Assembly (NCBI GenBank): GCA_903950295.1
Contig: CAJBAP010000272.1
Coordinates: 1 to 11,742 of the forward strand
DNA: 11,742 nt
Origin: an uncultured Rhodocyclaceae bacterium
GTDB lineage: Bacteria; Pseudomonadota; Gammaproteobacteria; Burkholderiales; Rhodocyclaceae
Reading direction: 5' to 3'
A program made the position numbers and the translations under genes. Of this stretch, positions 1 through 7,949 are shown piece by piece (within the stretch, counting starts at the first letter, position 1; the number at the start of each line of letters is the position of its first letter). Below the pieces are notes generated by a model. It was not told the origin of the DNA and ran no database searches. It was given only the letters and a program-made list of their open reading frames with translations.

Positions 1-2
1 AT

Positions 3-308
3 CATCCTGAAAGCCGTGGCCAGACCTACCCGCTGTGCGGCCCGCGCGTCTATACCCTTCGCGAGCTCGTCGCCTACACCGGCAAGATCAGTGGTCATCC
101 GCGCCCGATTCTTGGCCTGCCGCACAGCTTGTCGTATCTGCAGGCTTGGGCCATGGAGTTTGTTCCCAACGGCCCGATGACGCGCGACAACGTGCGCTCC
201 ATGTCGGTACCCAGCACCTGCCCCGCCGGTTGCGTACTGCCGTTTGGCCTCAAGGCCATGCCGCTGGAAGCCATCGCACCGCAGTATCTCGCCGGCCCCG
301 CGTCATAG
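3..308 (+). CDS. NAD(P)-binding NDUFA9-like / atypical SDR protein, C-terminal fragment
   Basis: Only the last 101 codons are present; the 5' part lies before the window. The frame is open from base 3 to the TAG at 306-308. The visible piece reads PLCGPRVYTLRELVAYTG, followed by GHPRPILGLP and a C-terminal stretch with MTRDNVRSMSVPS. This matches the C-terminal part of the complex I NDUFA9-like family of extended SDR proteins, which bind NAD(P) but whose bacterial role is poorly defined. The Rossmann nucleotide-binding motif would be in the missing N-terminus, so it cannot be checked. The stop is 2 bases before the cca start, which suggests translational coupling. Assignment to the broad SDR superfamily is fairly safe; the NDUFA9 subfamily name rests on memory of similar sequences beside cca in betaproteobacteria. 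Confidence 0.65.
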   Translation, partial: HPESRGQTYPLCGPRVYTLRELVAYTGKISGHPRPILGLPHSLSYLQAWAMEFVPNGPMTRDNVRSMSVPSTCPAGCVLPFGLKAMPLEAIAPQYLAGPAS

Positions 309-310
309 GC

Positions 311-1516
311 ATGCAGGTCTACTGCGTCGGCGGCGCAATCCGTGACGAGCTGCTGGGTCTGGTCGTCAAGGATCGTGACTGGGTCGTTGTCGGCGCGACA
401 CCAGAACAAATGCTGGCGGAGGGTTTCAAACCCGTCGGACGCGATTTTCCGGTGTTCCTCCATCCCAGGACGCGTGAGGAATATGCGCTGGCCCGTACCG
501 AACGCAAGACTGCGCCGGGCTATGCCGGCTTCGTCTTTCACACCTCACCCGACGTTACGCTCGAAGAGGATCTCGCCCGTCGCGACCTGACGATCAATGC
601 CATCGCGCGCTCGGCGGACGAGGCGCTGATCGATCCCCATGGTGGCCAACGCGACTTGGCGGCGCGGGTTCTACGCCATGTGTCAGCGGCCTTTGCCGAA
701 GACCCGGTGCGCATTCTGCGGCTCGCACGTTTTTCGGCACGCTTCACTGACTTCTCGGTGGCACCTGAAACGTTGGAACTCATGCGCCAGATGGTGGCAA
801 ACGGTGAAGTCGATGCGCTGGTCGCCGAGCGCGTCTGGCAGGAACTTGCCAAAGGGCTGATGGAAGAGCAGCCGTCGCGCATGTTCGAGACCCTGCGTGC
901 CTGTGGCGCACTCGCTCGATTGCTACCGGAGCTGGATCGACTCTGGGGCGTGCCGCAGCGTGCCGACTATCATCCCGAGATCGATACCGGCGTGCATGTG
1001 ATGATGGTGATCGACATGGCGGCACGCCTCGGCCTGTCGCTGCCGGCGCGCTTTGCTGCATTGACGCACGATCTCGGCAAGGGCGAGACCCCCGCCGACA
1101 TTCTGCCGCGCCATATCGGCCACGAGTTGAAAAGCGCTGCGTTGCTGGAGCCGCTGTGCGAGCGTCTGCGTGTGCCGGCCGATTGCCGTGACATAGCCCG
1201 ACTGGTGGCGCGTTTTCATGGCGACATCGGGCGTATCGCCGAACTGCGGCCGGAGACCAAGCTGAAGATTCTCGAGCGCTGCGATGCATTGCGGCGGCCG
1301 GCGCGCTTCGAGGAAGTGCTGGGTGCCTGCGCAGCAGACTATCGCGGGCGGCTGGGATTTACGGAAAAGGAATATGTTGAGGCTACGCTCTGGCGGCAGG
1401 CTTTGGCGGTGGTACAGGTCGTCAATGCCGCTGCGATTGCCCAATCCTGCGAGGAGCCCGAACAGATTCCCTCCCGCATCCAGGCAGCGCGCATCGCCGC
1501 ACTGAGCACGCTCTGA
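311..1516 (+). CDS. cca: Multifunctional CCA-adding enzyme (tRNA nucleotidyltransferase with HD domain)
   Basis: 401 residues, close to the roughly 410 of E. coli Cca. The enzyme adds or repairs the 3' CCA of tRNA using CTP and ATP; the HD domain in this bacterial class gives phosphatase and 2',3'-cyclic phosphodiesterase activities. Visible motifs, in order: GGAIRDELLG (residues 7-16), the metal-binding DRD (21-23) in KDRDWVVVG, RRDLTINAIA (90-99), EDPVRILRLARF (130-141), and an HD domain from H229 to the HD pair at 253-254 (LTHDLGKG). The ATG at 311 is chosen because family homology starts at MQVYCVGGAIRD; the frame is open further upstream to base 35, but that stretch overlaps the preceding gene and has no family character. 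There is no clear Shine-Dalgarno sequence, so translation probably couples to the upstream gene. The TGA stop lies inside a 29-bp repeat shared with dat. Confidence 0.96.
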   Translation: MQVYCVGGAIRDELLGLVVKDRDWVVVGATPEQMLAEGFKPVGRDFPVFLHPRTREEYALARTERKTAPGYAGFVFHTSPDVTLEEDLARRDLTINAIARSADEALIDPHGGQRDLAARVLRHVSAAFAEDPVRILRLARFSARFTDFSVAPETLELMRQMVANGEVDALVAERVWQELAKGLMEEQPSRMFETLRACGALARLLPELDRLWGVPQRADYHPEIDTGVHVMMVIDMAARLGLSLPARFAALTHDLGKGETPADILPRHIGHELKSAALLEPLCERLRVPADCRDIARLVARFHGDIGRIAELRPETKLKILERCDALRRPARFEEVLGACAADYRGRLGFTEKEYVEATLWRQALAVVQVVNAAAIAQSCEEPEQIPSRIQAARIAALSTL

Positions 1517-1541
1517 TGCCGTCCCGCCAGCGCCGACTTTT
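1513..1541. repeat. 29-bp dispersed repeat, copy 1 (cca 3' end)
   Basis: These 29 bases are identical, in the same orientation, to 8997-9025 inside dat. The shared block begins CTGATGCCGTCCCGCC and ends in GACTTTT. It includes the TGA stop of cca (1514-1516). The upstream palindrome arm present at the dat copy (8988-8997) is absent here, so this is a partial copy, or only one half of the element is conserved. A perfect 29-mer is far beyond chance in 11.7 kb. Confidence 0.8.
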
Positions 1542-1598
1542 AGTTCAAGTTTTTGCCGGCTCGGCCGATATTTCCGCCAACGGCTTACTGGAGCGGCC

Positions 1599-2471
1599 AT
1601 GCTGACTGACTACCAAAAGCGCTGGGGTGTAGATCAATGGGCGGCGTTTTTGACGTCGCAGGTGATTCCCTGCATGCCGCGCAGCAAGTTGCTGCTGCGC
1701 GCGCTCGAAGAAGTCGAGGGGGATACGCTTTCAGCCGCTGATCTGACGGCGCTGGTAATCGGCGATCCCTACCTGTGCCTGCGTCTCCTGCGCGAGGCGG
1801 AAAGCCGGCGTAGCCATCATCTGGGCCATGACACCACAACACCTTTAGGCGCAGTGATGCAACTGGGTGTCAAGGTGTTCCGCAACCTTGTCCTGGATAG
1901 TCCGGAGGCCGATTTCACACGCGCCGGCCTGGCGACCTGCGACGGCCGCGCTGTAATGGCGAGTCAGATTGCCCAGATGTGGGGCAAGGCGCGCGCAGAC
2001 ATCGCACCGGAAGAGGTCGCGATGGCGGCTTTACTGGCCGAGATTGGCGAGTTGCTGCTGTGGAATTTCGCGCCAGAATTACCGCAGGCGGCAGAAGATG
2101 CGCTGGCCAGCGGTCACGCCCACCGTTCAGCCGAAGCACAGGAACTGGCATGCGGCTTCCACTTTCGCGATCTTTCCCTGAAGTGCGCCACGGCCTGGGC
2201 GTTGCCGCCGCTCCTCGTGCAACTCATTCGCGGCATGGACAACGTGCGCGCCAACCTCTGCAAACTCTATCTCGACACTTCGCGCCATCTCGCCTCGGGT
2301 GCCGACAATCCCGCTCTGCCGGATGATCTGGCGCAGGCGAAGCGACTGGTTCAGCACGCCAGCCTGGAATGGCTTGCCAGCCACATGAATGGCCTGAACG
2401 AAGAGCGCCAGGCCGCGCTCGTCATAGCTGCGCAGGCGATTCTGGATCGCGACGAGGTCAAGCCAGAGTAG
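1599..2471 (+). CDS. HDOD-domain protein
   Basis: 290 residues. HDOD domains are catalytically degenerate relatives of HD phosphohydrolases, often found in bacterial signalling proteins; the exact role of this one is unknown. The N-terminal half has the family pattern: IPCMPRSKLLLRALEEVEG (about 23-41), then a small-residue-rich segment ending VIGDPYLCLRLLREAES, then GAVMQLGVKVFRNLVLDSP. A helical segment, EEVAMAALLAEIGELLLW, sits where the HD metal site would be in true HD proteins. No GGDEF, EAL or receiver domain is attached. The start is well supported: a GGAG at 1590-1593 lies 5 bases before the ATG. The gene is separated from cca by 82 bp and meets rep tail to tail 3 bases beyond its own stop. 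I see no strong intrinsic terminator on either side. Confidence 0.8.
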   Translation: MLTDYQKRWGVDQWAAFLTSQVIPCMPRSKLLLRALEEVEGDTLSAADLTALVIGDPYLCLRLLREAESRRSHHLGHDTTTPLGAVMQLGVKVFRNLVLDSPEADFTRAGLATCDGRAVMASQIAQMWGKARADIAPEEVAMAALLAEIGELLLWNFAPELPQAAEDALASGHAHRSAEAQELACGFHFRDLSLKCATAWALPPLLVQLIRGMDNVRANLCKLYLDTSRHLASGADNPALPDDLAQAKRLVQHASLEWLASHMNGLNEERQAALVIAAQAILDRDEVKPE

Positions 2472-2474
2472 AGA

Positions 2475-4490
2475 CTACCCAGGTTTCTTGCCGAGCAGGG
2501 CCTTGAAGTTGGCGAGCTTGGCATTGCCGGCGGAGCGGTCAAAAGTCGGCGCTAGCGAGACGGCACCCTGGCCCTCGCGCTTGATATCGCCGCTACCGGC
2601 GTCTCCACCTTCCATTTCGTCGATGAAGCGTGAAATACTGCGCTCGAGATGTTCCTTGCCCTGCTTGCGGCGGGCGCACCAACTGATGCAGAGGCTCATC
2701 TGGGCGCGCGTGATGCCCACATACATCAGGCGCCGCTCCTCCTCGATGTTGCCACTGTCGATCGATTCGCGATGCGGCAGACTGCCTTCCTCGACACCGA
2801 CCAGATGGACGTGGCGAAACTCCAGGCCCTTGGCGGCGTGCAGGGTGGCGAGTTGGACGGCATCGAGATTCTCATCCTGCTTGTCCAGCATGGTGATGAG
2901 TGCAATCGTCTGCGCCAGTTCCAGCAAGGTCTTTTTTTCTTCCTCTGCCTTGGTGGCCAGCCAGCCAGTGAAGTCGCGCACGTTGCCCCAGCGTGTTGCC
3001 GCTTCGTTTGGCTCCAGCGTTTCAAACAGGCTGGCCTCGTAGCCGATGGCTTTGAGCAGGTCTTCGAGTAGCGCACCCGCTGGCTCGCGCGCCGCGCGCC
3101 ACTCCATGCGGTTGATGAAATTGCCGAACTCGCGTAGCGCAGCCAGCTGTGGCGCCTTGATTTCCGATTCCACGCCGGCCGCAAAGACGGCGGCGAACAA
3201 ACTGATATGGCGGCGGCCGGCGGCGTGGCCCAGCGCTTCCAGCGTCGTGCCGCCGATGCCCCGCTTCGGCGTAGTCGCGGCGCGGATGAAGGCGGGGTCG
3301 TCGTCCTGGTTGGACAGCAGGCGCAGGTAGCTGGTGACATCCTTGATCTCGCTGCGATCGAAAAACGACTGCCCGCCCGAGAGCACGTAGGGCACCTTGT
3401 GGGCACGCAACTGTTGCTCAAATACCCGTGCCTGAAAATTGCCGCGATACAAGATGGCGTAGTCGCGCCAGTGGCCCTGCCCCCGCATCTCGAACTTGTG
3501 CGCCAGCAGCCGCGTCACAACCCACTCAGCCTCGTGCTCGCCGTCGCGGCAGGCCATGACGCGAATGGCATCGCCATGCCCCTTGTCCGACCACAGGCGC
3601 TTGTCGAACAGCTTGGGGTTGTGGCGGATCACGCTGTTGGCGGCCTTGAGAATGCGCGTCGTCGAGCGGTAATTTTGCTCGAGCTTGATGACCTTGAGCG
3701 TGGGGAAATCGGTTTGCAACTGGCGCAGGTTTTCGATATCGGCACCGCGCCACGCGTAGATTGACTGGTCGTCGTCACCCACCGCCGTGAAGGCGGCGAG
3801 TGGCCCGGTCAGAAGGCGCAGCAACCGGTTCTGGCAGCGGTTGGTGTCCTGATATTCGTCCACCAGCAGGTGATGGATGCGGTTCTTCCAGCGCTGGGCG
3901 ATGTCTTCATGCGCTTCGAGCAGCGTTACCGGCAGGCGGATAAGATCGTCGAAATCGACCGCCTGATAGGCCTTGAGCATCCGCTCATATTCCGCATAGA
4001 CGCGTGCCGCGCCAGTGGCGAGGTCATCCTCGGCCTGCGCCAGTGCCTCTTCCGGGTTGAGCAGTGCGTTTTTCCACAGCGAGATGCGTTGCTGGATCAG
4101 TTTCACCCGTCCCTTGTCGACATCCTTCAGCAGTTCCTGGAATAGCGCGGTCGTGTCGCTCGCATCGAGAATCGAGAAACTCGGCTTCAGACCGATGGCA
4201 CGCGCTTCCTGGCGCAGCAATTTCGCACCCAGCGCGTGGAAGGTGCTGATGGTCAGGCCTTCCGCACGGTTACCGACGAGCTTGCCGGCGCGCTCGCGCA
4301 TCTCGCGTGCGGCCTTGTTGGTGAAGGTAATGGCCGTGACATGCTGCGGCGCCATGCCGCATTCGCCGATCAGATAGGCAATTTTTTGCGTGATGACGCG
4401 CGTCTTGCCGCTGCCGGCCCCGGCCAGGACAAGTAGTGGCCCATCCAGATAGCGCACCGCCTCCCGCTGCGGCGGGTTTAATCCATGCAC
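2475..4490 (-). CDS. rep: ATP-dependent DNA helicase Rep (UvrD/PcrA superfamily 1)
   Basis: 671 residues, essentially the length of E. coli Rep (673). It is a 3'-to-5' ssDNA translocase and helicase that helps replication forks pass protein roadblocks and restart. Motifs in order: Q-motif region LNPPQREAV (4-12), Walker A AGAGSGKT (23-30), motif Ia TFTNKAAREM (55-64), Walker B DEYQDTN (211-217), motif III GDDDQSIYAWRGA (238-250), motif IV EQNYRS (271-276), then LATLHAAKGLEF and RRLMYVGITRA towards the C-terminus. All are intact. The start is a GTG (complement of 4488-4490), giving MHGLNPPQ, which lines up with the Rep N-terminus; the nearby ATG at 4486 is out of frame. The GTG lies 3 bases after the stop of the small Cys-rich gene, so translation is probably coupled. 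Rep is chosen over UvrD because of its length and its compact C-terminus. Confidence 0.93.
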   Translation of the reverse strand: MHGLNPPQREAVRYLDGPLLVLAGAGSGKTRVITQKIAYLIGECGMAPQHVTAITFTNKAAREMRERAGKLVGNRAEGLTISTFHALGAKLLRQEARAIGLKPSFSILDASDTTALFQELLKDVDKGRVKLIQQRISLWKNALLNPEEALAQAEDDLATGAARVYAEYERMLKAYQAVDFDDLIRLPVTLLEAHEDIAQRWKNRIHHLLVDEYQDTNRCQNRLLRLLTGPLAAFTAVGDDDQSIYAWRGADIENLRQLQTDFPTLKVIKLEQNYRSTTRILKAANSVIRHNPKLFDKRLWSDKGHGDAIRVMACRDGEHEAEWVVTRLLAHKFEMRGQGHWRDYAILYRGNFQARVFEQQLRAHKVPYVLSGGQSFFDRSEIKDVTSYLRLLSNQDDDPAFIRAATTPKRGIGGTTLEALGHAAGRRHISLFAAVFAAGVESEIKAPQLAALREFGNFINRMEWRAAREPAGALLEDLLKAIGYEASLFETLEPNEAATRWGNVRDFTGWLATKAEEEKKTLLELAQTIALITMLDKQDENLDAVQLATLHAAKGLEFRHVHLVGVEEGSLPHRESIDSGNIEEERRLMYVGITRAQMSLCISWCARRKQGKEHLERSISRFIDEMEGGDAGSGDIKREGQGAVSLAPTFDRSAGNAKLANFKALLGKKPG

Positions 4491-4493
4491 CGC

Positions 4494-4727
4494 TTACTTC
4501 AGTTTGCCGCGCAAAGGAGTGACCTGGTCGGGCATTTTGATTTCAGTGCTACCGCCACCACCCGTGAGGTTGCCGCAGCCACAAGCCGCCTTGATGTGGG
4601 AAACGGAGCTGACCACATCCTTGCAGCTGCCACATTCGTAATAGACGTCACCCCCCTTGGGGAGGGAGCCATCCGGCTGGCGTTCGATGGGATCGAAACG
4701 GTAGATCTTGCGCAAATCGAGTTTCAT
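4494..4727 (-). CDS. Small Cys-rich (zinc-ribbon-like) hypothetical protein
   Basis: 77 residues. I do not recognise a named family. The sequence has two cysteine pairs: CGSC (C32, C35) and CGC (C49, C51), 13 residues apart, an arrangement suitable for one zinc ion. The N-terminus is basic and aromatic (MKLDLRKIYRFDP) and the C-terminus is Lys/Arg-rich after a GGGG linker. There is no signal peptide or membrane segment, so a cytoplasmic location is expected. It begins 2 bases after the DUF4197 gene ends, and rep begins 3 bases after it ends, so it is translated within the same transcript as rep. An accessory role in nucleic-acid binding is only a guess from the zinc-ribbon look and the neighbour. 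Confidence 0.75.
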   Translation of the reverse strand: MKLDLRKIYRFDPIERQPDGSLPKGGDVYYECGSCKDVVSSVSHIKAACGCGNLTGGGGSTEIKMPDQVTPLRGKLK

Positions 4728-4729
4728 GG

Positions 4730-5428
4730 TTAACGGAGTGCCCCAAATACTTTTTGTGCGAGGTTGCCGGCCGCCCCCAGCGGATTGGTACGGATGGCTT
4801 TTTCTTCTTCGGCGATCATCAGGAAGAGACCATCGAGCGCTTTTTCGGTCACGTAGTTTTCAAGATGGGTATCTTTTTCCTTCACCAGCCCGAACTGAGC
4901 CCCCTTCTTGGCAAACTTTTCATAGCTCTTGGCCAGATTCACCTTTTCGATCGCCTGCTTGACGATGGGCAGGAATTTCTGGCCCAGCGGTTCGGCGGTC
5001 TTGCGCTTGAAATACTGCGTGCCGGAATCGTCGCCACCGGTGAGGATGCCCTTGGCATCCTCGACGCTCATCTGCTTCACGGCATTAACCAGCAGGGTTT
5101 TCGCCTCGGGCACGGCCGCTTCAGCGGCGCGGTTCATGGTGGTGATCAACTCGTCGGCTTGCTTGCCCATGCCCAAGCCGCGCATCAGGCTTTCGACCTT
5201 CTGCATGCTTTCCGGCAGGGGAATCTTCACCTTCGGATTGCCGAGGAAGCCATCGCTCTTGCCGAGCAGGTCGACGGCCTTGCCGGCGCCCTGCGTCAGG
5301 GCTTCCTTGAGGCCGCCGCCGGCATCCTGGTTGGAGACATCCGCCAGCGATAGCGCTTGGGCGCTCCCGGCGAACCACAGCCCGGCCAGCAGGCCGAGCA
5401 TCAAACGATGGAGGGTAGGTGTTTTCAT
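4730..5428 (-). CDS. DUF4197 domain-containing exported protein
   Basis: 232 residues. The N-terminus is a clear Sec signal peptide: basic MKTPTLHR, a hydrophobic run LMLGLLAGLWFAG, and a cleavage site after AQA (residue 25). The mature part matches the DUF4197 family in my reading: GLKEALTQGAGKAVDLLG near the start, GNPKVKIPLP, DAKGILTGGDDSGTQYFKRK in the middle, and YVTEKALDGLFLMIAEEEKAIR followed by NP near the end. The function of the family is unknown; the protein is probably periplasmic. No lipobox cysteine is present. The ATG is 9 bases downstream of the lipA stop, without a strong Shine-Dalgarno sequence. It is codirectional with lipA, the small Cys-rich gene and rep, but that order says little about its job. 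Confidence 0.85.
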   Translation of the reverse strand: MKTPTLHRLMLGLLAGLWFAGSAQALSLADVSNQDAGGGLKEALTQGAGKAVDLLGKSDGFLGNPKVKIPLPESMQKVESLMRGLGMGKQADELITTMNRAAEAAVPEAKTLLVNAVKQMSVEDAKGILTGGDDSGTQYFKRKTAEPLGQKFLPIVKQAIEKVNLAKSYEKFAKKGAQFGLVKEKDTHLENYVTEKALDGLFLMIAEEEKAIRTNPLGAAGNLAQKVFGALR

Positions 5429-5437
5429 GGCGCCAGT

Positions 5438-6370
5438 TTAAACCACCCCGGCCCCGTGCGCTTGCTGGTCGGCGTGGTAACTCGAGCGCACCAGTGGGGC
5501 GCTGGCGCAGTGGGTGAAGCCCATTGTTTCTGCTTCGGCGGCATACATAACGAAGATGTCCGGATGCACATAACGCGTCACTGGCAGGTGATGGCCTGAC
5601 GGGGCGAGGTACTGGCCGATGGTGAGCATTTCGACCGCGTGAGCGCGCAGGTCGCGCATCACCGCGAGGATTTCTTCATCGGTTTCACCGAGGCCGACCA
5701 TCAGGCCGGACTTGGTCGGGATGGTCGGCTGGCGCTGCCGAAAATCCTGTAGCAGCTTCAGCGAATGCGCGTAGTCGGCACCGGGGCGAGCCTGCTTGTA
5801 GAGGCGTGGCACGGTTTCGAGGTTGTGGTTCATCACGTCGGGCGGCGTGGCGGCGAGGATGTCGAGGGCGATATCGAGCCGGCCGCGAAAATCCGGCACG
5901 AGGATTTCGATGACGGTGGCCGGCGAGGCGGTGCGAATGGCGCGGATACAGTCGGCAAAATGTTGTGCGCCGCCGTCGCGCAGGTCGTCGCGATCGACGC
6001 TGGTAATCACGACATACTTGAGTTTCATCGCGGCGATAGTCTGCGCGAGCTTTCCCGGCTCGGCCGGGTCGGGCGGTAGTGGTACGCCGTGGCCGACGTC
6101 ACAGAAGGGGCAGCGCCGCGTGCACAGGTCGCCGAGAATCATGAAGGTGGCCGTGCCCTTGCCGAAGCATTCGCCGATGTTGGGACAGGTGGCTTCCTCG
6201 CAGACGGTATGCAGGCCGTGGTCACGCAGGATGGCCTTGACCTCGCCGAAGCGCGCAGCTGAATTGCCGGCCTTGACGCGGATCCAGTCGGGCTTCTTCA
6301 GTGGCGTGGCGGGGACGACCTTGATCGGGATTCTGGCGGTCTTGGCTTCGCCCTTCTGTTTCTCGCTCAT
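5438..6370 (-). CDS. lipA: Lipoyl synthase (radical SAM)
   Basis: 310 residues, a normal length. LipA inserts two sulfur atoms into the octanoyl chain on lipoyl domains of 2-oxoacid dehydrogenases and GcvH, using S-adenosylmethionine. The auxiliary [4Fe-4S] motif CX4CX5C is at C57, C62 and C68 ([12 protein letters not shown]), the radical SAM motif CX3CX2C at C83, C87 and C90 (CTRRCPFC), and the family C-terminal RSSYHAD (from R295) provides the serine ligand. The ATG at 6370 overlaps the stop of the preceding ORF as ATGA. An AGGA at 6380-6377 sits 6 bases upstream as the likely Shine-Dalgarno. Both overlap and ribosome site lie in the LipB-like tail of the RhuM ORF, which I infer is the original 3' end of lipB. 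The lipB-lipA coupling was therefore kept although lipB itself now lies 1.67 kb upstream. Confidence 0.97.
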   Translation of the reverse strand: MSEKQKGEAKTARIPIKVVPATPLKKPDWIRVKAGNSAARFGEVKAILRDHGLHTVCEEATCPNIGECFGKGTATFMILGDLCTRRCPFCDVGHGVPLPPDPAEPGKLAQTIAAMKLKYVVITSVDRDDLRDGGAQHFADCIRAIRTASPATVIEILVPDFRGRLDIALDILAATPPDVMNHNLETVPRLYKQARPGADYAHSLKLLQDFRQRQPTIPTKSGLMVGLGETDEEILAVMRDLRAHAVEMLTIGQYLAPSGHHLPVTRYVHPDIFVMYAAEAETMGFTHCASAPLVRSSYHADQQAHGAGVV

Positions 6371-6459
6371 AGCTTTTCCTGTAGTTGAGCGACGAGTTTA
6401 GCGCCAACCGATTCCATGTCGGCAGCAGGGGCGAAGGCCGACAGTTGTGTGACTGCCAT
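6367..6459 (-). repeat. Displaced lipB 3' end (lipA-side copy)
   Basis: This segment encodes the last 30 residues and stop of the RhuM ORF and aligns codon for codon with 8041-8133, the true end of lipB. By eye, 45 of 60 bases match over its best-conserved 20 codons, and the 10-mer GCGCCAACCG (plus strand, 6401-6410) is identical at 8075-8084. Because this copy overlaps lipA by ATGA and carries lipA's Shine-Dalgarno, it is probably the native lipB end left behind when the element inserted. Confidence 0.85.
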
Positions 6460-7419
6460 GCGGTCGAAGTCCGACTCGAAGCGCTGGTCGTCCAATACCC
6501 GGAACTTGCCGAACTCCTGTTCTGCGTGAGACTTGGCCAGCTCAGCCGACATCTTGCCGGCGCCCCGCAAAATCTCGCGGTCGTTCAGGGTCAAGAAACC
6601 TTCCAGTTTGCTGATCCAGTCCTGCATGGTCATGACGATCCGCCGTGCCGCCTGCCCTTCGGCAAAAATCAGATATTGCTCAGCCAGATTATTGAGGGCG
6701 CGCAGTTCTTCCTCATTCAGGTAATTCTTGGCGACGCTCACATCGGCCTTGCGGATGCGCGCACCTTCCCATGTGCTTAAGCCCATGTTCGGCTGGCTGC
6801 TGTCGGCACGGGCGGCGATCAGCTCGGCGGCAGTCTGGCCGTGAATCGCGTAGTGCACCTTGTTCTGCACCGTGGCGAAAAATTCCTGGGTAAGCGCATG
6901 ACTGGCGTCGTAATCCACGCTGGTCGCGTAGATGTCGGTGATCTTCTGGTAAAAGCGCCGCTCGCTGGTGCGGATATCTTGCAGGCGGCGGGCCAGCTCG
7001 TCGAAGTAATCCCGCCCCTTGCCGGGGTTCTTCAAGCGCGCGTCGTCCAGTACAAAACCCTTGACGATATATTCCTTTAGCTTGTCGTTGGCCCATTGGC
7101 GGAAGCGCACGCCAAGCGGGCTACGCACCCGGAAGCCCAAGGCCAGCACCATGTCCAGGTTGTAGTGTTCAACTTCGCGGGTCACGTCACGCCCACCCTC
7201 GGGTTGAACTGTTCGGAATAACCGAACAGTTGCCGCAGGGCTTAACTCACCATCCTCAAAGATGTGCTTGATGTGCTCGCTGACCGTCCCCTTGGCCTTG
7301 CCGAACAACTCGGTCAACTGCTTCTGGTTCAGCCAAAGGGTTTCCGCCTCCAGCATCACGTCGATGCGGGTGGAGCCGTCTTCGCTTCGGTAGATCAGGA
7401 ATTGTTGGGGTTCGGTCAT
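6367..7419 (-). CDS. RhuM-family protein fused in frame to a displaced LipB C-terminal tail
   Basis: 350 residues from the ATG at 7419; upstream codons in this frame belong to the previous ORF. Residues 1-320 are a full-looking RhuM protein (family named after rhuM of Salmonella SPI-3, molecular function unknown, frequent in restriction-modification islands). Signatures: [19 protein letters not shown] then [13 protein letters not shown] near the N-terminus, [19 protein letters not shown] in the middle, [18 protein letters not shown], and ESDFDR at the end of the RhuM part. Residues 321-350 then read [19 protein letters not shown] and on to QEKL, which aligns without gaps to the last 30 residues of LipB (17 of 30 identical by eye). 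The gene starts by TGATG overlap with the fusion ORF and ends by ATGA overlap with lipA. It may have lost its own stop when the element joined the lipB tail. Whether the chimera is functional is unknown. Confidence 0.88.
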   Translation of the reverse strand: MTEPQQFLIYRSEDGSTRIDVMLEAETLWLNQKQLTELFGKAKGTVSEHIKHIFEDGELSPAATVRLFRTVQPEGGRDVTREVEHYNLDMVLALGFRVRSPLGVRFRQWANDKLKEYIVKGFVLDDARLKNPGKGRDYFDELARRLQDIRTSERRFYQKITDIYATSVDYDASHALTQEFFATVQNKVHYAIHGQTAAELIAARADSSQPNMGLSTWEGARIRKADVSVAKNYLNEEELRALNNLAEQYLIFAEGQAARRIVMTMQDWISKLEGFLTLNDREILRGAGKMSAELAKSHAEQEFGKFRVLDDQRFESDFDRMAVTQLSAFAPAADMESVGAKLVAQLQEKL

Positions 7420-7949
7420 CACACCACCCGAAACACCTTCATCACCCCGTCCCCAAGGTGATTGATGACCTTCACTGCGATGCGCCCGGACTTCGGCTTT
7501 TCGAACGGGCGCGAGGTGTCGCTGTTCAGGGTTGCCCATGCTTCCTGATCGATCTCGGCCTTCAGCGTGGTCTTCAGTGCGCTGTAGGGGTCGTTGGCGC
7601 CGAGGAAATAGGCGTGACGGACGAAGAAGCTTTCTTCGTTGTAGTCGGTGTCGATGAACCAGCAGGCGATGCCATCGGCGCCGTGGCTGACGACTTCGCC
7701 GGTCTGCGGCTTGAACACATCGACGCCACTCACCTTGATACGCATCTTGCCGTCGTCGAAGACGAAACCTTCCTGCTTGGGCGAACTCTTGCGCTTCTTG
7801 GGCTTGGGGATCGGCGTGATGAACTGCGCACGCCTGCGGGATTCCTCGATCTTTTGTGTGGGCTGCCCAGTCTCATCGAGTTCCCAATGACGCAAAGGCC
7901 GGTCATACGGGGAGTTCAGGATGGGATGATCGAAGAAAGGAATTGACAT
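7419..7949 (-). pseudogene. Deletion fusion: restriction endonuclease N-terminus joined to adenine methyltransferase C-terminus
   Basis: 176 residues from the ATG at 7949. Residues 1 to about 54 (PFFDHPILNSPYDRPLRHW, then RRRAQFITPIPKPKKRK) resemble the start of BPTD_3080-like restriction endonucleases, helicase-type enzymes of roughly 1000 residues. From about residue 60 on (VSGVDVFKPQTGEV, GIACWFIDTDYNEESFFVRH, RIAVKVINHLGDGVMKVF) it resembles the extreme C-terminus of type III-like adenine DNA methyltransferases. No helicase motifs, nuclease site, SAM-binding motif or DPPY catalytic motif remain. The simplest origin is an in-frame deletion running from early in the endonuclease gene to late in the methyltransferase gene, with a junction near 7746-7787. 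The frame stays open upstream to a TTG at 8015 and beyond (LDNAELAHKYHNEPNRPLVLS), which may be part of the remnant. Family names come from recall, so a homology search is decisive. The stop overlaps the RhuM start as TGATG. Confidence 0.7.

Noticed and set aside
35..310. N-terminal extension of the cca reading frame
   Set aside because: It overlaps the end of the NDUFA9-like gene, has no family similarity, and CCA enzymes begin at the MQVYCVGGAIRD position (311).
1517..1598. Intrinsic terminator or riboswitch between cca and the HDOD gene
   Set aside because: Only a short CGGC-TCG-GCCG stem with no U-run after it; the T-run precedes the stem.
2466..2480. Bidirectional terminator at the convergent HDOD/rep junction
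   Set aside because: Only 3 bases separate the stops and no stem-loop with flanking T/A runs is visible nearby.
2649..5441. Several plus-strand open frames of 100-200 codons opposite rep, DUF4197 and lipA
   Set aside because: They lie antisense to genes with full family motifs and have no recognisable domain or start signals; they are expected in GC-rich sequence.
7420..7539. Upstream extension of the RhuM frame
   Set aside because: It overlaps the methyltransferase-like tail of the previous ORF; RhuM similarity starts at [15 protein letters not shown] and the TGATG junction supports 7419.
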